From: a virus
Length of the DNA stretch: 36,274 bases
Strand: one strand, 5' to 3'
IMG/VR virus record: IMGVR_UViG_3300027996_000091
Location: 1 to 36,274 of that record
Both the position numbers and the translations under genes were made by a program. The notes below the pieces were generated by a model. It had not been told where the DNA came from and made no database searches. It saw only the letters and a program-made list of their open reading frames with translations. Of the stretch, positions 5,012 to 12,294 are shown in pieces. Numbering within the stretch: the first letter of the stretch is position 1; each line of letters opens with the position of its first letter.

Positions 5012-5077
5012 TGATTACCTCCTTGTTTTTAATTGAATGCTCAGTGATTGTTTTTAATCATAATATCTCATTGCTTC

Positions 5078-5102
5078 GCCGGGAACCGCCCGGCTTTTTT
5101 TT
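5078..5102 (+). terminator. Intrinsic terminator on the plus strand within the leftward block
   Basis: GCCGGG (5078-5083), loop AACCG, CCCGGC (5089-5094), then eight T (5095-5102). Direction is rightward, opposite to all genes here; on the minus strand no T run follows. It should stop any rightward antisense transcript from the tRNA-like region before the repressor gene. Confidence 0.85.
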
Positions 5103-5103
5103 G

Positions 5104-5352
5104 CTAAATATTCTCAAAAATCTTGATATAATTATAAATTACTTCTGTCTTCCTTCTTTTTCTGCTATAAGCATAGAATATATACCCGTAATCTAAGAGA
5201 CCAAACAAAATGCGTGCAACTTTGTTAACACTAAAATTAATAGCCTTGCTAGCGTTGGTCACACTCACCCTTCGAGGATGCAATGAACCAGCATTTGTTG
5301 TCATTAAAAAAGATAATAAAATCTTTTCGTCGTTAGAAACTTCAGAGCCCAT
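5104..5352 (-). CDS. Small winged-helix-like protein
   Basis: This encodes 82 aa. NASKAINFSVNKVARILFGLL (split here for display: NASKAINFSV and NKVARILFGLL) looks like a helix-turn-helix with a second helix, followed by a basic wing (YSRKRRKTEV) and a final strand/helix. It starts 10 bases after the ribbon-helix-helix gene with GAGGT about 7 bases upstream, so both are made together. Likely a DNA-binding regulator or replication accessory; the family is not recognised. Confidence 0.55.
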   Translation of the reverse strand: MGSEVSNDEKILLSFLMTTNAGSLHPRRVSVTNASKAINFSVNKVARILFGLLDYGYIFYAYSRKRRKTEVIYNYIKIFENI

Positions 5353-5362
5353 TTGATTTACC

Positions 5363-5521
5363 TCATTTCCCTTTCTTAATATCTTTCTTGTACCCAGTAA
5401 TTATCCATTTACGAAGATATGTGGTTAATGGTGTGTATTCCCTCTTGGCAGACTTAACCATTTCGCTGTAAATCGAGGTGGGGATTCTAACCTGCACCGG
5501 CGTAGTATCTTCTTTTGCCAT
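5363..5521 (-). CDS. Ribbon-helix-helix (Arc/CopG-type) transcription repressor
   Basis: This encodes 52 aa from the ATG at 5521 (AGGAG 8 bases upstream). VQVRIPTSIYSEMVKSAK gives the N-terminal beta strand (VQVRIP) and first helix; the second helix follows TPLTTYLRKWI. Length and layout match Arc/CopG/MetJ-fold dimeric repressors, which insert the beta ribbon into the DNA major groove. It is the first gene of the leftward block and faces the ERF gene across a palindromic region, so autoregulation of the divergent promoters is likely (inference). Confidence 0.75.
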   Translation of the reverse strand: MAKEDTTPVQVRIPTSIYSEMVKSAKREYTPLTTYLRKWIITGYKKDIKKGK

Positions 5522-5556
5522 TTTTATTACTCCTATTGAAATATTTATAAATTAAC

Positions 5557-5587
5557 TGTTGTAAAAAGTCACAACATACGTTACTAT
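5557..5587 (+). promoter_or_regulatory. Rightward early promoter with overlapping operator palindrome
   Basis: TTGTAA (5559-5564), 17 bases, TACTAT (5582-5587) drives the ERF gene. The -35 lies inside the palindrome TGTTGT-N8-ACAACA (5557-5576). A leftward promoter (TTGTGA-N17-TTTATA on the minus strand) for the repressor gene overlaps the same palindrome. A dimeric RHH protein bound here would cover both promoters. Confidence 0.5.
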
Positions 5588-5621
5588 ACAACAATGTAAT
5601 ATAAATTGTCAAGGAGGTATC

Positions 5622-6227
5622 ATGGAAAAGTCAGAAACAATCGGTAAGCTGTCAGAAGCATTGAGTAAATTTCAAGGTGAAGTGGAAGATGTATGTAAAG
5701 ATAAAGAAGGGTATAACAATATAAAATATGGTAATTTAGCATCCCTGTTAAAGGTTGTAAGACCAATATATTCTAAATATCACATATCCGTCACTCAGTG
5801 GGCCTGCAACAGTCTTGATTATCCAAATCACACTGGTATTGAAACTTTTGTATCTCATCTGTCTGGTGAATGGATGTCAAGTAAGCTTTTTGTTCCAAAT
5901 GAAAAGAAGGGCGGGCAGGGCTCCGGCACGAGCATTTCTTATGCAAGAAAATATGCGCTAGCTGCCGCACTAAACGTAGCATGGAAAGATGATGATGGTA
6001 GCGCAGAAGAGGAACATATACAAAATCGTAATAATTATTCAAACAAAGTAACCAACAATAAAACCACTTATACTCCTCCTACATTGCCTGAGCTTATAAT
6101 TAAACATCGTGTACGTAGCGAGACAATCAACAGTTGGCTTCATGGTGCCAATGTAAGTACGCTGGATGACCTATCTAAAGAGCAGGTAACTTGGGTAATT
6201 GGTCAGATTAATGGAGGTGCTAGGTGA
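5622..6227 (+). CDS. erf: ERF-family single-strand annealing recombinase
   Basis: This encodes 201 aa. Residues ~35-125 match the ERF superfamily: YGNLASLLKVVRPI, then FVSHLSGEW, then GSGTSISYARKYALAAAL and WKDDDGS near 121-127. ERF proteins form rings that anneal single-stranded DNA in phage recombination and genome circularisation. The C-terminal ~70 residues form a linker and small helical tail, as usual. The ribosome site is AAGGAGGT. It opens the rightward operon and overlaps the next gene by 4 bases (GTGA). Recombination would suit a genome with terminal repeats. Confidence 0.88.
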   Translation: MEKSETIGKLSEALSKFQGEVEDVCKDKEGYNNIKYGNLASLLKVVRPIYSKYHISVTQWACNSLDYPNHTGIETFVSHLSGEWMSSKLFVPNEKKGGQGSGTSISYARKYALAAALNVAWKDDDGSAEEEHIQNRNNYSNKVTNNKTTYTPPTLPELIIKHRVRSETINSWLHGANVSTLDDLSKEQVTWVIGQINGGAR

Positions 6228-6598
6228 GTTTTTTTGGTATTTCACTTGCAGATTTGTTATTCATTTTGTTTGCATCATGTATTCTATTTTCATTTTTATG
6301 CATAGTTAATAATTATCTTGATATTAAGCTTTTGAAAGAGGATCAAAAATATGCTGAACAACATTTTAAATATCTTGAAAAGCGTATGGATAATGACAAG
6401 AATTTTGATACGTTAACAGAGATGTTTGACAGTGGGTATACGTGTGCTGTTAATTTGTTTATACATGATCATGAAATGATTTTTAAAGATTGTGTATTCA
6501 TCAATGATGAAAAAGTAATGGATTCATTGAAGAAAGCAATTCTATCATGGAAAATTAGATATTCACAGACGCACTACATGCCTGGAGGTGCGAAATGA
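6224..6598 (+). CDS. Membrane-anchored unknown protein
   Basis: This encodes 124 aa from a GTG start that overlaps the erf stop (GGAGG 8 bases upstream). One membrane segment at about residues 8-30 (LADLLFILFASCILFSFLCI) is followed by a charged, helical cytosolic or periplasmic part with two Cys. No known domain is visible. It overlaps the next gene by 4 bases. Confidence 0.65.
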   Translation: MSFFGISLADLLFILFASCILFSFLCIVNNYLDIKLLKEDQKYAEQHFKYLEKRMDNDKNFDTLTEMFDSGYTCAVNLFIHDHEMIFKDCVFINDEKVMDSLKKAILSWKIRYSQTHYMPGGAK

Positions 6599-6783
6599 AA
6601 AGGACATCGCATGCATACAGGGTGTATCTTAGACAAAGGCTAACAACAATGATTGCTGCAAATAAGGTGAGTCAAGAAGAGCTTGCTTGCTGGGCAAGTG
6701 CATCAAAAGTTGATTCTATCTTTGAATTAGGTAACACTGAGCTTAAAAGATTGGTTGAGCTATTGGAAGAAAGGGGAGAATAA
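6595..6783 (+). CDS. Small basic/helical protein, unknown
   Basis: This encodes 62 aa. The N-terminal half is basic (MKRTSHAYRVYLRQRL), followed by VSQEELACWA and a C-terminal helix, giving an arrangement slightly like a short helix-turn-helix. It starts by ATGA overlap with the membrane protein gene, with GGAGG upstream. It ends 1 base before the next ATG. No confident function. Confidence 0.6.
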   Translation: MKRTSHAYRVYLRQRLTTMIAANKVSQEELACWASASKVDSIFELGNTELKRLVELLEERGE

Positions 6784-6784
6784 G

Positions 6785-7054
6785 ATGCGTCATTATGAGA
6801 GATTACGTGATGAGTTTATGTTTGATTTATGGTGCAGTTTAAAAGATGAGGAAGAATATTGCGAAGAAATAATTGATGAAGCTGAGTATGATATAAGGTT
6901 AGCTACATCACAGCTTAAATCTATTGAGAAAGAGTTTCATGGTTACGAGGAAGATATTAAAAGAAATGAGAGTCTGAAAATTGCTCATGAACATAAGTTA
7001 AAGCACTGCATAGATAGACTTAAAATTATTCATGAAATGCTGGCAGAGGAGTAA
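6785..7054 (+). CDS. Charged coiled-coil protein, unknown
   Basis: This encodes 89 aa. The ATG at 6785 is preferred over 6755 because GGGGAG lies 7 bases upstream, whereas the earlier start would overlap the previous gene by 29 bases. It is almost entirely Glu/Lys/Asp-rich helix with heptad spacing after residue 25 (DEAEYDIRLATSQLKSIEKE), so a coiled-coil dimer is likely. Unknown role; co-transcribed with neighbours. Confidence 0.65.
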   Translation: MRHYERLRDEFMFDLWCSLKDEEEYCEEIIDEAEYDIRLATSQLKSIEKEFHGYEEDIKRNESLKIAHEHKLKHCIDRLKIIHEMLAEE

Positions 7055-7059
7055 ATAAG

Positions 7060-7290
7060 ATGCGTGAAGGTAATGTATTTAAGCTGGTATCGGAAAGCAT
7101 GATTGTAGCAAATGATATGAACGTTGAGATGCAATTTGATTTTGATAGGCTGTTTAAAGAAGGGTATGAAGTGTATGACGATATGTTTGTAGAAATTTGC
7201 TATGACCAAGTGAACAGCTATTATGTGGTTAATTATAGGCAGCTTTTTATTAAAAATGTTAAAGATGTTAAGGGTGTTAAGGGGTTTTAG
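7060..7290 (+). CDS. Small acidic protein, unknown
   Basis: This encodes 76 aa with no recognised domain, five bases after the previous stop, with GGAG upstream. The C-terminal DNA ends in a triple GTTAAxGGxGTTAAGG-like repetition (KNVKDVKGVKGF), perhaps from slippage. It is predicted to be soluble with mixed helix and strand. Confidence 0.6.
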   Translation: MREGNVFKLVSESMIVANDMNVEMQFDFDRLFKEGYEVYDDMFVEICYDQVNSYYVVNYRQLFIKNVKDVKGVKGF

Positions 7291-7295
7291 GATAA

Positions 7296-7691
7296 ATGAT
7301 TGAAGATTTTGATGAAAAGATATATGACGTTGTAAAGCGTGTTGAAAGTGAATTACAAATAGAATGTAATGAGCGTGAGTTTTTTAATGGTGTTATGGCG
7401 TGTGTTCGAGGATTAACAGAGGCTTCGTATATTGAGGAGCTTAGATATTTAGACAGGGGTTCCCGTGATAAGCTTTTTGAGCTAATAATGCCATTCATGG
7501 ATAATAAAACAGAAAGCTATATTGAGGGAGTTTATATGTATGTTACAGTTTATTTGCTGTCAACAAAAACATTAAAAGAACCTGTTGAAAGAAAAACTTA
7601 CGCAAAAGTACTTTTGAATGCTGCCTGTAATTCTGTAAATTTGATGAGAGAAGGTGTGAATCATAAAGAGGCGCATAAATGTAGTTTTTAG
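7296..7691 (+). CDS. Helical unknown protein, paralogue 1 of a tandem pair
   Basis: This encodes 131 aa. Its middle, FFNGVMACVRGLTE ... YLDRGSRDKLFELIMPFM ... YIEGVYMYVTVYLL, follows the same order and spacing as FLDGITDAIIFL ... AYKKGDHMTLMSLLYPSV ... YGYGFRRMIALYTA in the next protein. The two are the same length and are probably divergent duplicates. It is all-helical by appearance, with no catalytic signature. The start ATG has AGGAT 6 bases upstream, a modest site. Confidence 0.65.
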   Translation: MIEDFDEKIYDVVKRVESELQIECNEREFFNGVMACVRGLTEASYIEELRYLDRGSRDKLFELIMPFMDNKTESYIEGVYMYVTVYLLSTKTLKEPVERKTYAKVLLNAACNSVNLMREGVNHKEAHKCSF

Positions 7692-7700
7692 GAGATAATT

Positions 7701-8096
7701 TTGGAATATCGTGACGCTGATAGAAGAAAGATTCATGAAATGGTTTTAGATATTGTGCCAACAAAAGGGCACAGTGCTCCTGGTTCGTTTTTAGATGGGA
7801 TAACTGATGCCATTATATTTCTTAACGACACTGCAACACTTCAGCTAGATGCATATAAGAAAGGCGATCATATGACGCTTATGAGTCTTTTGTACCCATC
7901 TGTTGAAAAAAGAGATGTGGCGTATGGTTATGGGTTCAGAAGGATGATTGCATTATACACAGCGGAGTGTATAACTGCGGCGGCGATTCCTTCTTCTCTT
8001 GAGTGGTTTAGTATATATGTAGAGAAATGTATTCAAATCATTAAGAAAGAGGCTGTCATTAATGAGAAATTTTTAAAAGCAGATAAGGGGAAATAA
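7701..8096 (+). CDS. Helical unknown protein, paralogue 2 of a tandem pair
   Basis: This encodes 131 aa starting at TTG (7701), which is supported by TAGGAG 6-8 bases upstream and by the matching length of its paralogue at 7296. The alignment between the two is weak in identity but keeps the pattern of hydrophobic helices and a central Pro. Its stop overlaps the ATG of the tiny membrane gene by one base (TAATG). Function unknown. Confidence 0.65.
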   Translation: MEYRDADRRKIHEMVLDIVPTKGHSAPGSFLDGITDAIIFLNDTATLQLDAYKKGDHMTLMSLLYPSVEKRDVAYGYGFRRMIALYTAECITAAAIPSSLEWFSIYVEKCIQIIKKEAVINEKFLKADKGK

Positions 8097-8191
8097 TGTT
8101 AACTAGTATGATTTTACCAGTAGTAGTGATAGTTTTGTTTGTTGGTTTTGCCTTTTGGTTGGCTAAATATATATCAAATAAGGATCGTTAA
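8096..8191 (+). CDS. 31-residue single-span membrane peptide
   Basis: ATG overlaps the previous stop, with GGGGAAA as ribosome site. The peptide has a hydrophobic helix LPVVVIVLFVGFAFWLA (about 7-23) and a basic end (KYISNKDR), which predicts one membrane span with the C-terminus in the cytosol. It could be a tiny holin-like or membrane-modulating peptide; position before the terminase rather than next to a lysin makes the lysis role uncertain. Confidence 0.6.
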   Translation: MLTSMILPVVVIVLFVGFAFWLAKYISNKDR

Positions 8192-8193
8192 TT

Positions 8194-8502
8194 ATGAGTT
8201 GTTACAATTGCCATAAACTTAAAGATATGACATTAGATGAGATAATTGATGAATATGATTGCATTCAGTGTGATTTGCATTATGCGAAAGACAATAATAA
8301 ACGCTTGGAAGAAATGAATAAAGGTAATTTAGAGAAAATGCGAGAAAGTGTTTTGAAAGAAGTGCTTGAACATTTTGATAAGCTTAATTATGAAGATATC
8401 AAAGTTGAAAAAATTAAAGATGCTACACCAATCTCTATAACTAGCGTATTGCTTAATAGGATTAAACGTTCTGTTGAAGAGTTGCTAAACAAAGAGGATT
8501 AA
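8194..8502 (+). CDS. Coiled-coil protein with N-terminal CxxC, unknown
   Basis: This encodes 102 aa. MSCYNCHKL gives a CxxC near the N-terminus, with another Cys pair (CIQCDLH) at about 28-31, so a zinc site is possible. A charged helix follows. It ends by TAATG overlap with the large terminase gene, a place where a small terminase often sits; however, the better small-terminase candidate is at 34492-35109. No HTH is visible. Confidence 0.6.
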   Translation: MSCYNCHKLKDMTLDEIIDEYDCIQCDLHYAKDNNKRLEEMNKGNLEKMRESVLKEVLEHFDKLNYEDIKVEKIKDATPISITSVLLNRIKRSVEELLNKED

Positions 8503-9833
8503 TGACGCTAAAAAGCCTTCCTCACTTATTTAAACCAAGGGACTATCAAAAGCCATTATTTAATGCCATCTTCAATGAAGGCTACAAACATGTATTGGCC
8601 ATCATTCATAGAAGAGCTGGTAAGTCTGTCTGCGCCTTAAATATAATAATAATAGCTGCATGCCAAAAGGTTGGCCTGTATTTATACCTGCTCCCAGAAT
8701 CTACGCAAACCAAACGTGTAATCTGGGATGCCATCTCACTTTCTGGCGAAAGATTCTTAGACTATATACCAAGAGAAATAATAAGCAAAATCAATAATAC
8801 AGAAATGTCAATTTATCTGAAAAATGGAAGCATTATAAAGTTTACTGGTTCAAATAAGTTTGATGGCCTCATTGGCTGTGGAGCAAACTTTATCATCCAT
8901 GATGAGTGGGCAATAAGCGATCCCAGAGCTCGTGAACTTCTAGCCCCACTTCTTTTAGCTAGTAAAGGAATAGAGGTAGTAATATCTACCCCAAGAGGCT
9001 CAAATCATCTTAAAGACCTGTATGATATAGCCGTTGATTCTCCTAACTGGTTCGTGTCTAGACTTTCTGTTGATGATACAAGGGATGCTGATGGAAATCC
9101 TATAATAACAAAAGAACAAATAGACCAAGAGATTGCAGAAGGTAAAGATCCCAATATCATACAACAAGAATACTACGTTAGCTTTTCAACAGGAAATATT
9201 GGAGCTTACTTCACAAAAGAAATGGAAGAAATTGAAAAAAGAAATGGAATAACAGATTTTGAAATAAGAAAGAATTACCCAGTCTTTGTATCGTTTGACC
9301 TAGGGATGCATGACCCAACATCAGTTGTTTTATGGCAGGCATACAATGGGAAAATGCATTTTATATATTCGTTTGAATCAAACAATAAACCAATGGGATA
9401 CTACTCTGACATGCTTATTCAAGTGAAAAAGTCACTAGGGTTCAGAAAATATCAGCATTATTGGGCTCCACATGACGTAATGGTGAAGGAGTCTTCTTCT
9501 GCTCGTACTCGCCTATCATTGTTTAGAGAAGCTGGGATACATTTCCAGGTTGTTCCAAGAGTCTCTATCCCTGATAAAATATCCTCTGGAAGAGCATTCT
9601 TGAAAGACTGTTGCTTTCATAAAACAAATTGTAAGTTTTTAATCAGATGTTTACATGAGTTTCAAAGAGAATTTGACCCAGTAACAAAGGTGTTTAGAGA
9701 TAAACCAAAACACGATTGGACTTGTCATGCAGCAGATGCATTCATGTACGCTGCTATCGCATGGAGAGAGAATTTCAGTAAACCTGAGAATAATGCTGTT
9801 AGAAAATATAAACGAGAGGATGGAATTATATGA
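8502..9833 (+). CDS. terL: Terminase large subunit (packaging ATPase-nuclease)
   Basis: This encodes 443 aa, a usual size. Walker A is HRRAGKS at residues 36-42, and Walker B with the catalytic acid is FIIHDE (130-135). The C-terminal RNase H-like nuclease starts at VSFDLGMHDPTS (about 263-274) and closes with HDWTCHAADAFMYA, where the late Asp is a metal ligand. It pumps DNA into the procapsid through the portal and cuts the concatemer. It overlaps the upstream gene by one base. In contrast to most phages, the putative small subunit and portal lie on the opposite strand more than 20 kb away. Confidence 0.95.
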   Translation: MTLKSLPHLFKPRDYQKPLFNAIFNEGYKHVLAIIHRRAGKSVCALNIIIIAACQKVGLYLYLLPESTQTKRVIWDAISLSGERFLDYIPREIISKINNTEMSIYLKNGSIIKFTGSNKFDGLIGCGANFIIHDEWAISDPRARELLAPLLLASKGIEVVISTPRGSNHLKDLYDIAVDSPNWFVSRLSVDDTRDADGNPIITKEQIDQEIAEGKDPNIIQQEYYVSFSTGNIGAYFTKEMEEIEKRNGITDFEIRKNYPVFVSFDLGMHDPTSVVLWQAYNGKMHFIYSFESNNKPMGYYSDMLIQVKKSLGFRKYQHYWAPHDVMVKESSSARTRLSLFREAGIHFQVVPRVSIPDKISSGRAFLKDCCFHKTNCKFLIRCLHEFQREFDPVTKVFRDKPKHDWTCHAADAFMYAAIAWRENFSKPENNAVRKYKREDGII

Positions 9834-10118
9834 ATGAGATGTTTAATGGATAAAGAAGAAGATTATGTACCAGGTAATTTGTTTAAAAAAAATAAATACC
9901 TTGGCGGATGGATAGGTAGCATGATTGCATGCGAAAATAATTACGATATTCACACACACTTTTACTATTCATACGAAATTGAAGACATCATTAGATTACA
10001 TCTAAGCAATAAAAATTACTATCAAAACCATCAAAACCTACAAAAATTTACTCCAATGATGCCAAACGGTTGCAACAGCGCAATTGAGTGGTACGAGGAA
10101 TTGGAACGACAATACTAA
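9834..10118 (+). CDS. Small unknown protein after terminase
   Basis: This encodes 94 aa starting 1 base after the terL stop; a shorter start at 9846 (MDKEED) is possible as neither has a strong ribosome site. It is rich in Tyr, Asn and His (NYDIHTHFYYSYEIED, YYQNHQNLQ). No domain is recognised. It ends the terminase transcription unit before the capsid promoter. Confidence 0.6.
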   Translation: MRCLMDKEEDYVPGNLFKKNKYLGGWIGSMIACENNYDIHTHFYYSYEIEDIIRLHLSNKNYYQNHQNLQKFTPMMPNGCNSAIEWYEELERQY

Positions 10119-10146
10119 AAAAATTTACCCAAATCCTGACGAACGG

Positions 10147-10175
10147 TTGCCTTAACCAGATAAATGTACTATAAT
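10147..10175 (+). promoter_or_regulatory. Promoter for the capsid gene
   Basis: TTGCCT (10147-10152), 17 bases, TATAAT (10170-10175). The start site would be near 10182, leaving a ~200-base untranslated leader before the capsid ATG. Consensus -10 and ideal spacing suggest host sigma70-type recognition. Confidence 0.65.
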
Positions 10176-10232
10176 GATACTAATATTATTGTGTAAGCAA
10201 TATGTTCAAGTCGTCCACATCATTCTGATAAT

Positions 10233-10340
10233 GGATACTTTAGTTAGGCGCACCCTTACTCTAAGTAGGGATACTGTGTAAACCTAAACCCTAAGTGAAT
10301 ATTTAGGACCCGAAAGGATACTCCCAGATATATCGCCTGA
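10233..10340 (+). ncRNA. Structured capsid mRNA leader
   Basis: TTAGGCG (10244-10250) pairs with CGCCTGA (10334-10340) and encloses at least two hairpins: CCC-TACT/AGTA-GGG around 10253-10270 and CCTAAA/TTTAGG around 10282-10307, plus a CCCGAAAGG loop. GGATACT occurs three times (10233, 10269, 10316). Together this looks like a multi-branched RNA fold in the untranslated leader. Likely roles are mRNA stability or translation control of the most abundant protein. No known riboswitch or ribozyme core was recognised. Confidence 0.5.
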
Positions 10341-10383
10341 AATGATAAGACATTTATTTTTTGTTTTATTTAGGAGATATACC

Positions 10384-11247
10384 ATGAGTTTATCACTTGC
10401 AAATACCGCTCAAATTGAATTTGATGCGATGGTTAAGGCCATCTATCAATCATCTGGCTTTCTATTACGTGGCACAACAAGAGTACGCTCTGCCGTTACT
10501 GGCGAATCTGTAAGATTTAGAAAAGTAGGCCAAGCAATGGCTAACCCTGTTGGTTGGCAAAATACTGTTGCTATTCAGGACCCTGGTTTTCTTTCTGTAG
10601 AAACCACAATGGTTAAGTACTGCGTAGGATGCGCTTGTGACAGAATTCAAGATTTGACTGTAAATTTCAGCGGAAAAGAAGAATTGGCCAAAGTTGTAGC
10701 ACGTGCAATCGGAAGAAGAACTGACCAAATAGTAATCAATGCTTTAGCTGCTGGTGACCCTACACTTGGTTTCCCTGTTGCTAATGTAATTGCTGCTGGC
10801 GGAACAAACATGAGCTACGCAAAATTGCGTCACTTACAAGAATTCTTCGAAGATAAAGCAATCCCACTTGAAGACAGATACATCCTCCTTAGCGGAAATA
10901 ACATGAGAGCATTGTTAGCATCCGACCAAATTATTAGTAATGAATACACCAGAAATATGGCCGTTGAAAACGGAACATTACGTAATAGAAATCTAATGGG
11001 AATGAATATTATGCAAATTCCTTCCATGAATGAAGGGGGGATCCCTTTGGCTGGTAATACCAGAAGCTGTTACGCATGGCATAGAGATGCCCTTGGAATG
11101 GCCGTTGGACAAGAAATGCGCACTGAAATTAATTATTTACCTCGCGAAACAAGCTGGTTTATTAATGGAATCTTCTTCGGAAGTTGCGTAACAATCGACA
11201 CTGAAGGCGTTTACCAAATTGACTGTGACGAAAGTGTAAATCCTTAA
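10384..11247 (+). CDS. Major capsid protein
   Basis: This encodes 287 aa from the ATG at 10384. That start is preferred over 10342 because AGGAGATATACC precedes it directly, the same ribosome site as T7 gene 10. N-terminal LANTAQIEFDAMVKAIYQ, the strand-rich middle (GESVRFRKVGQAMANP), the HK97-fold-like helix (AVARAIGRRTDQIVINAL-type region, about 105-125) and the C-terminal VTIDTEGVYQIDCDES match phage capsid proteins of podoviruses. It would form the icosahedral shell. It has its own promoter and leader. Scaffold and portal are on the other strand at 31381-33981. Confidence 0.88.
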   Translation: MSLSLANTAQIEFDAMVKAIYQSSGFLLRGTTRVRSAVTGESVRFRKVGQAMANPVGWQNTVAIQDPGFLSVETTMVKYCVGCACDRIQDLTVNFSGKEELAKVVARAIGRRTDQIVINALAAGDPTLGFPVANVIAAGGTNMSYAKLRHLQEFFEDKAIPLEDRYILLSGNNMRALLASDQIISNEYTRNMAVENGTLRNRNLMGMNIMQIPSMNEGGIPLAGNTRSCYAWHRDALGMAVGQEMRTEINYLPRETSWFINGIFFGSCVTIDTEGVYQIDCDESVNP

Positions 11248-11259
11248 TAGGGGAATCTG

Positions 11260-12285
11260 ATGGCATTTAATAGACAAAGTTGGTCTACAGTTTCATCCTC
11301 ATGTAACACTGGGGTTAAGACACTGCAAGACGGCTCCTTCATTGGAGCACCAATAAATAAGACGTATGCACATGCTGTAGATACTGCTGCTACAATTAGT
11401 GCTGCTGGTTATTTTAATGAAGTTGCTCCGGAGCTAAAAGTATATGACCGTATATATGCCGTCGGAAGCGATGTAATAGTAGATTTGCGGGTATCAAACA
11501 TTACCTCTAACCCAACAGTTGTTAGCACGACAACTACCTTAGGTCTAGGTGACGTTAATGGACCCGCAGTTGCTACAGATAACGCAGTAGTAAGATTTGA
11601 TGGTGTTACAGGTAAAGTAATACAGAACAGTGCAGCTATCCTATCTGATGCAGACGCATTATCAGGTTTAACATCATTAACGACTGACAACGTAAACATT
11701 AACGGAAATACAGTTAGCAGTATTGACGTTAATGGCGATTTAAATTTCACTCCGAACGGAGTTGGTTTAAACGTTCTTGCTAACGCTCAAGTCACAAACG
11801 TGACAGCATCAAGAGCAGTTGTTACAGACGCAGCAAGCAATTTAAACGAGAGTGCTACTACATCCACTGAAATTGGTTATATTAGCGGCCTCACTTCAGC
11901 CGTTCAAACTCAAATCAATAATCTTATTGCAGCTACATACCAAATTACCGTGACACAGGTTGGTCATGGGTTGACTGCTGGGGATGTTGTTTACATAGAT
12001 GCTGCTGGTGATTATATACAAGCCGAAATAACCGTTCCGGCTGCCGCAGACTCGGACGTAGCCGGGATAATTGTTCTTGTAAACGGTAACGATATAACAG
12101 TTCAGTTCGGTGGGCATATAACTGCAGGAGTTGCTTTAACCACAATAGGGGCTATCCAATATTTAGGTGCTGCCGGTACATTGGTTGAGGCAAAACCTGG
12201 GGCTGGTGCTCTTATTAAGCCAATTTTATTGGCTACCTCAAATACATCTGGGTACTGGTTAAATAATGTTGGAATAATAGGATAG
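11260..12285 (+). CDS. Modular head/tail appendage protein (MAF domain + GHG tip domain)
   Basis: This encodes 341 aa in three parts. Residues 1-85 (MAFNRQSW ... AAGYFNEVAPELKVYDRIYA) share a domain with the proteins at 17416 and 29889. Residues ~145-222 (INGNT ... EIGYISGLTSAVQTQ) are almost identical to the protein at 12295. Residues ~229-341 (VTQVGHGLTAGDVVYIDAAG ...) form a C-terminal domain shared with 12295 and 28974. It is low in charge, Ala/Thr/Val-rich and beta-structured, like a virion surface fibre. Adjacent to the capsid gene, it may be a head fibre or decoration protein (inference). Confidence 0.75.
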   Translation: MAFNRQSWSTVSSSCNTGVKTLQDGSFIGAPINKTYAHAVDTAATISAAGYFNEVAPELKVYDRIYAVGSDVIVDLRVSNITSNPTVVSTTTTLGLGDVNGPAVATDNAVVRFDGVTGKVIQNSAAILSDADALSGLTSLTTDNVNINGNTVSSIDVNGDLNFTPNGVGLNVLANAQVTNVTASRAVVTDAASNLNESATTSTEIGYISGLTSAVQTQINNLIAATYQITVTQVGHGLTAGDVVYIDAAGDYIQAEITVPAAADSDVAGIIVLVNGNDITVQFGGHITAGVALTTIGAIQYLGAAGTLVEAKPGAGALIKPILLATSNTSGYWLNNVGIIG

Positions 12286-12294
12286 GAGAAATAT

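Noticed and set aside
8194-8502. Small terminase directly upstream of terL
   Set aside because: Position fits, but the protein is a coiled coil with Cys pairs and no helix-turn-helix; the 205-aa protein at 34492-35109 is the better candidate.
10200-10345. Hammerhead-type ribozyme in the capsid leader
   Set aside because: A GAAA loop and CTGATAA are present, but the required CUGANGA core and paired stems are not.
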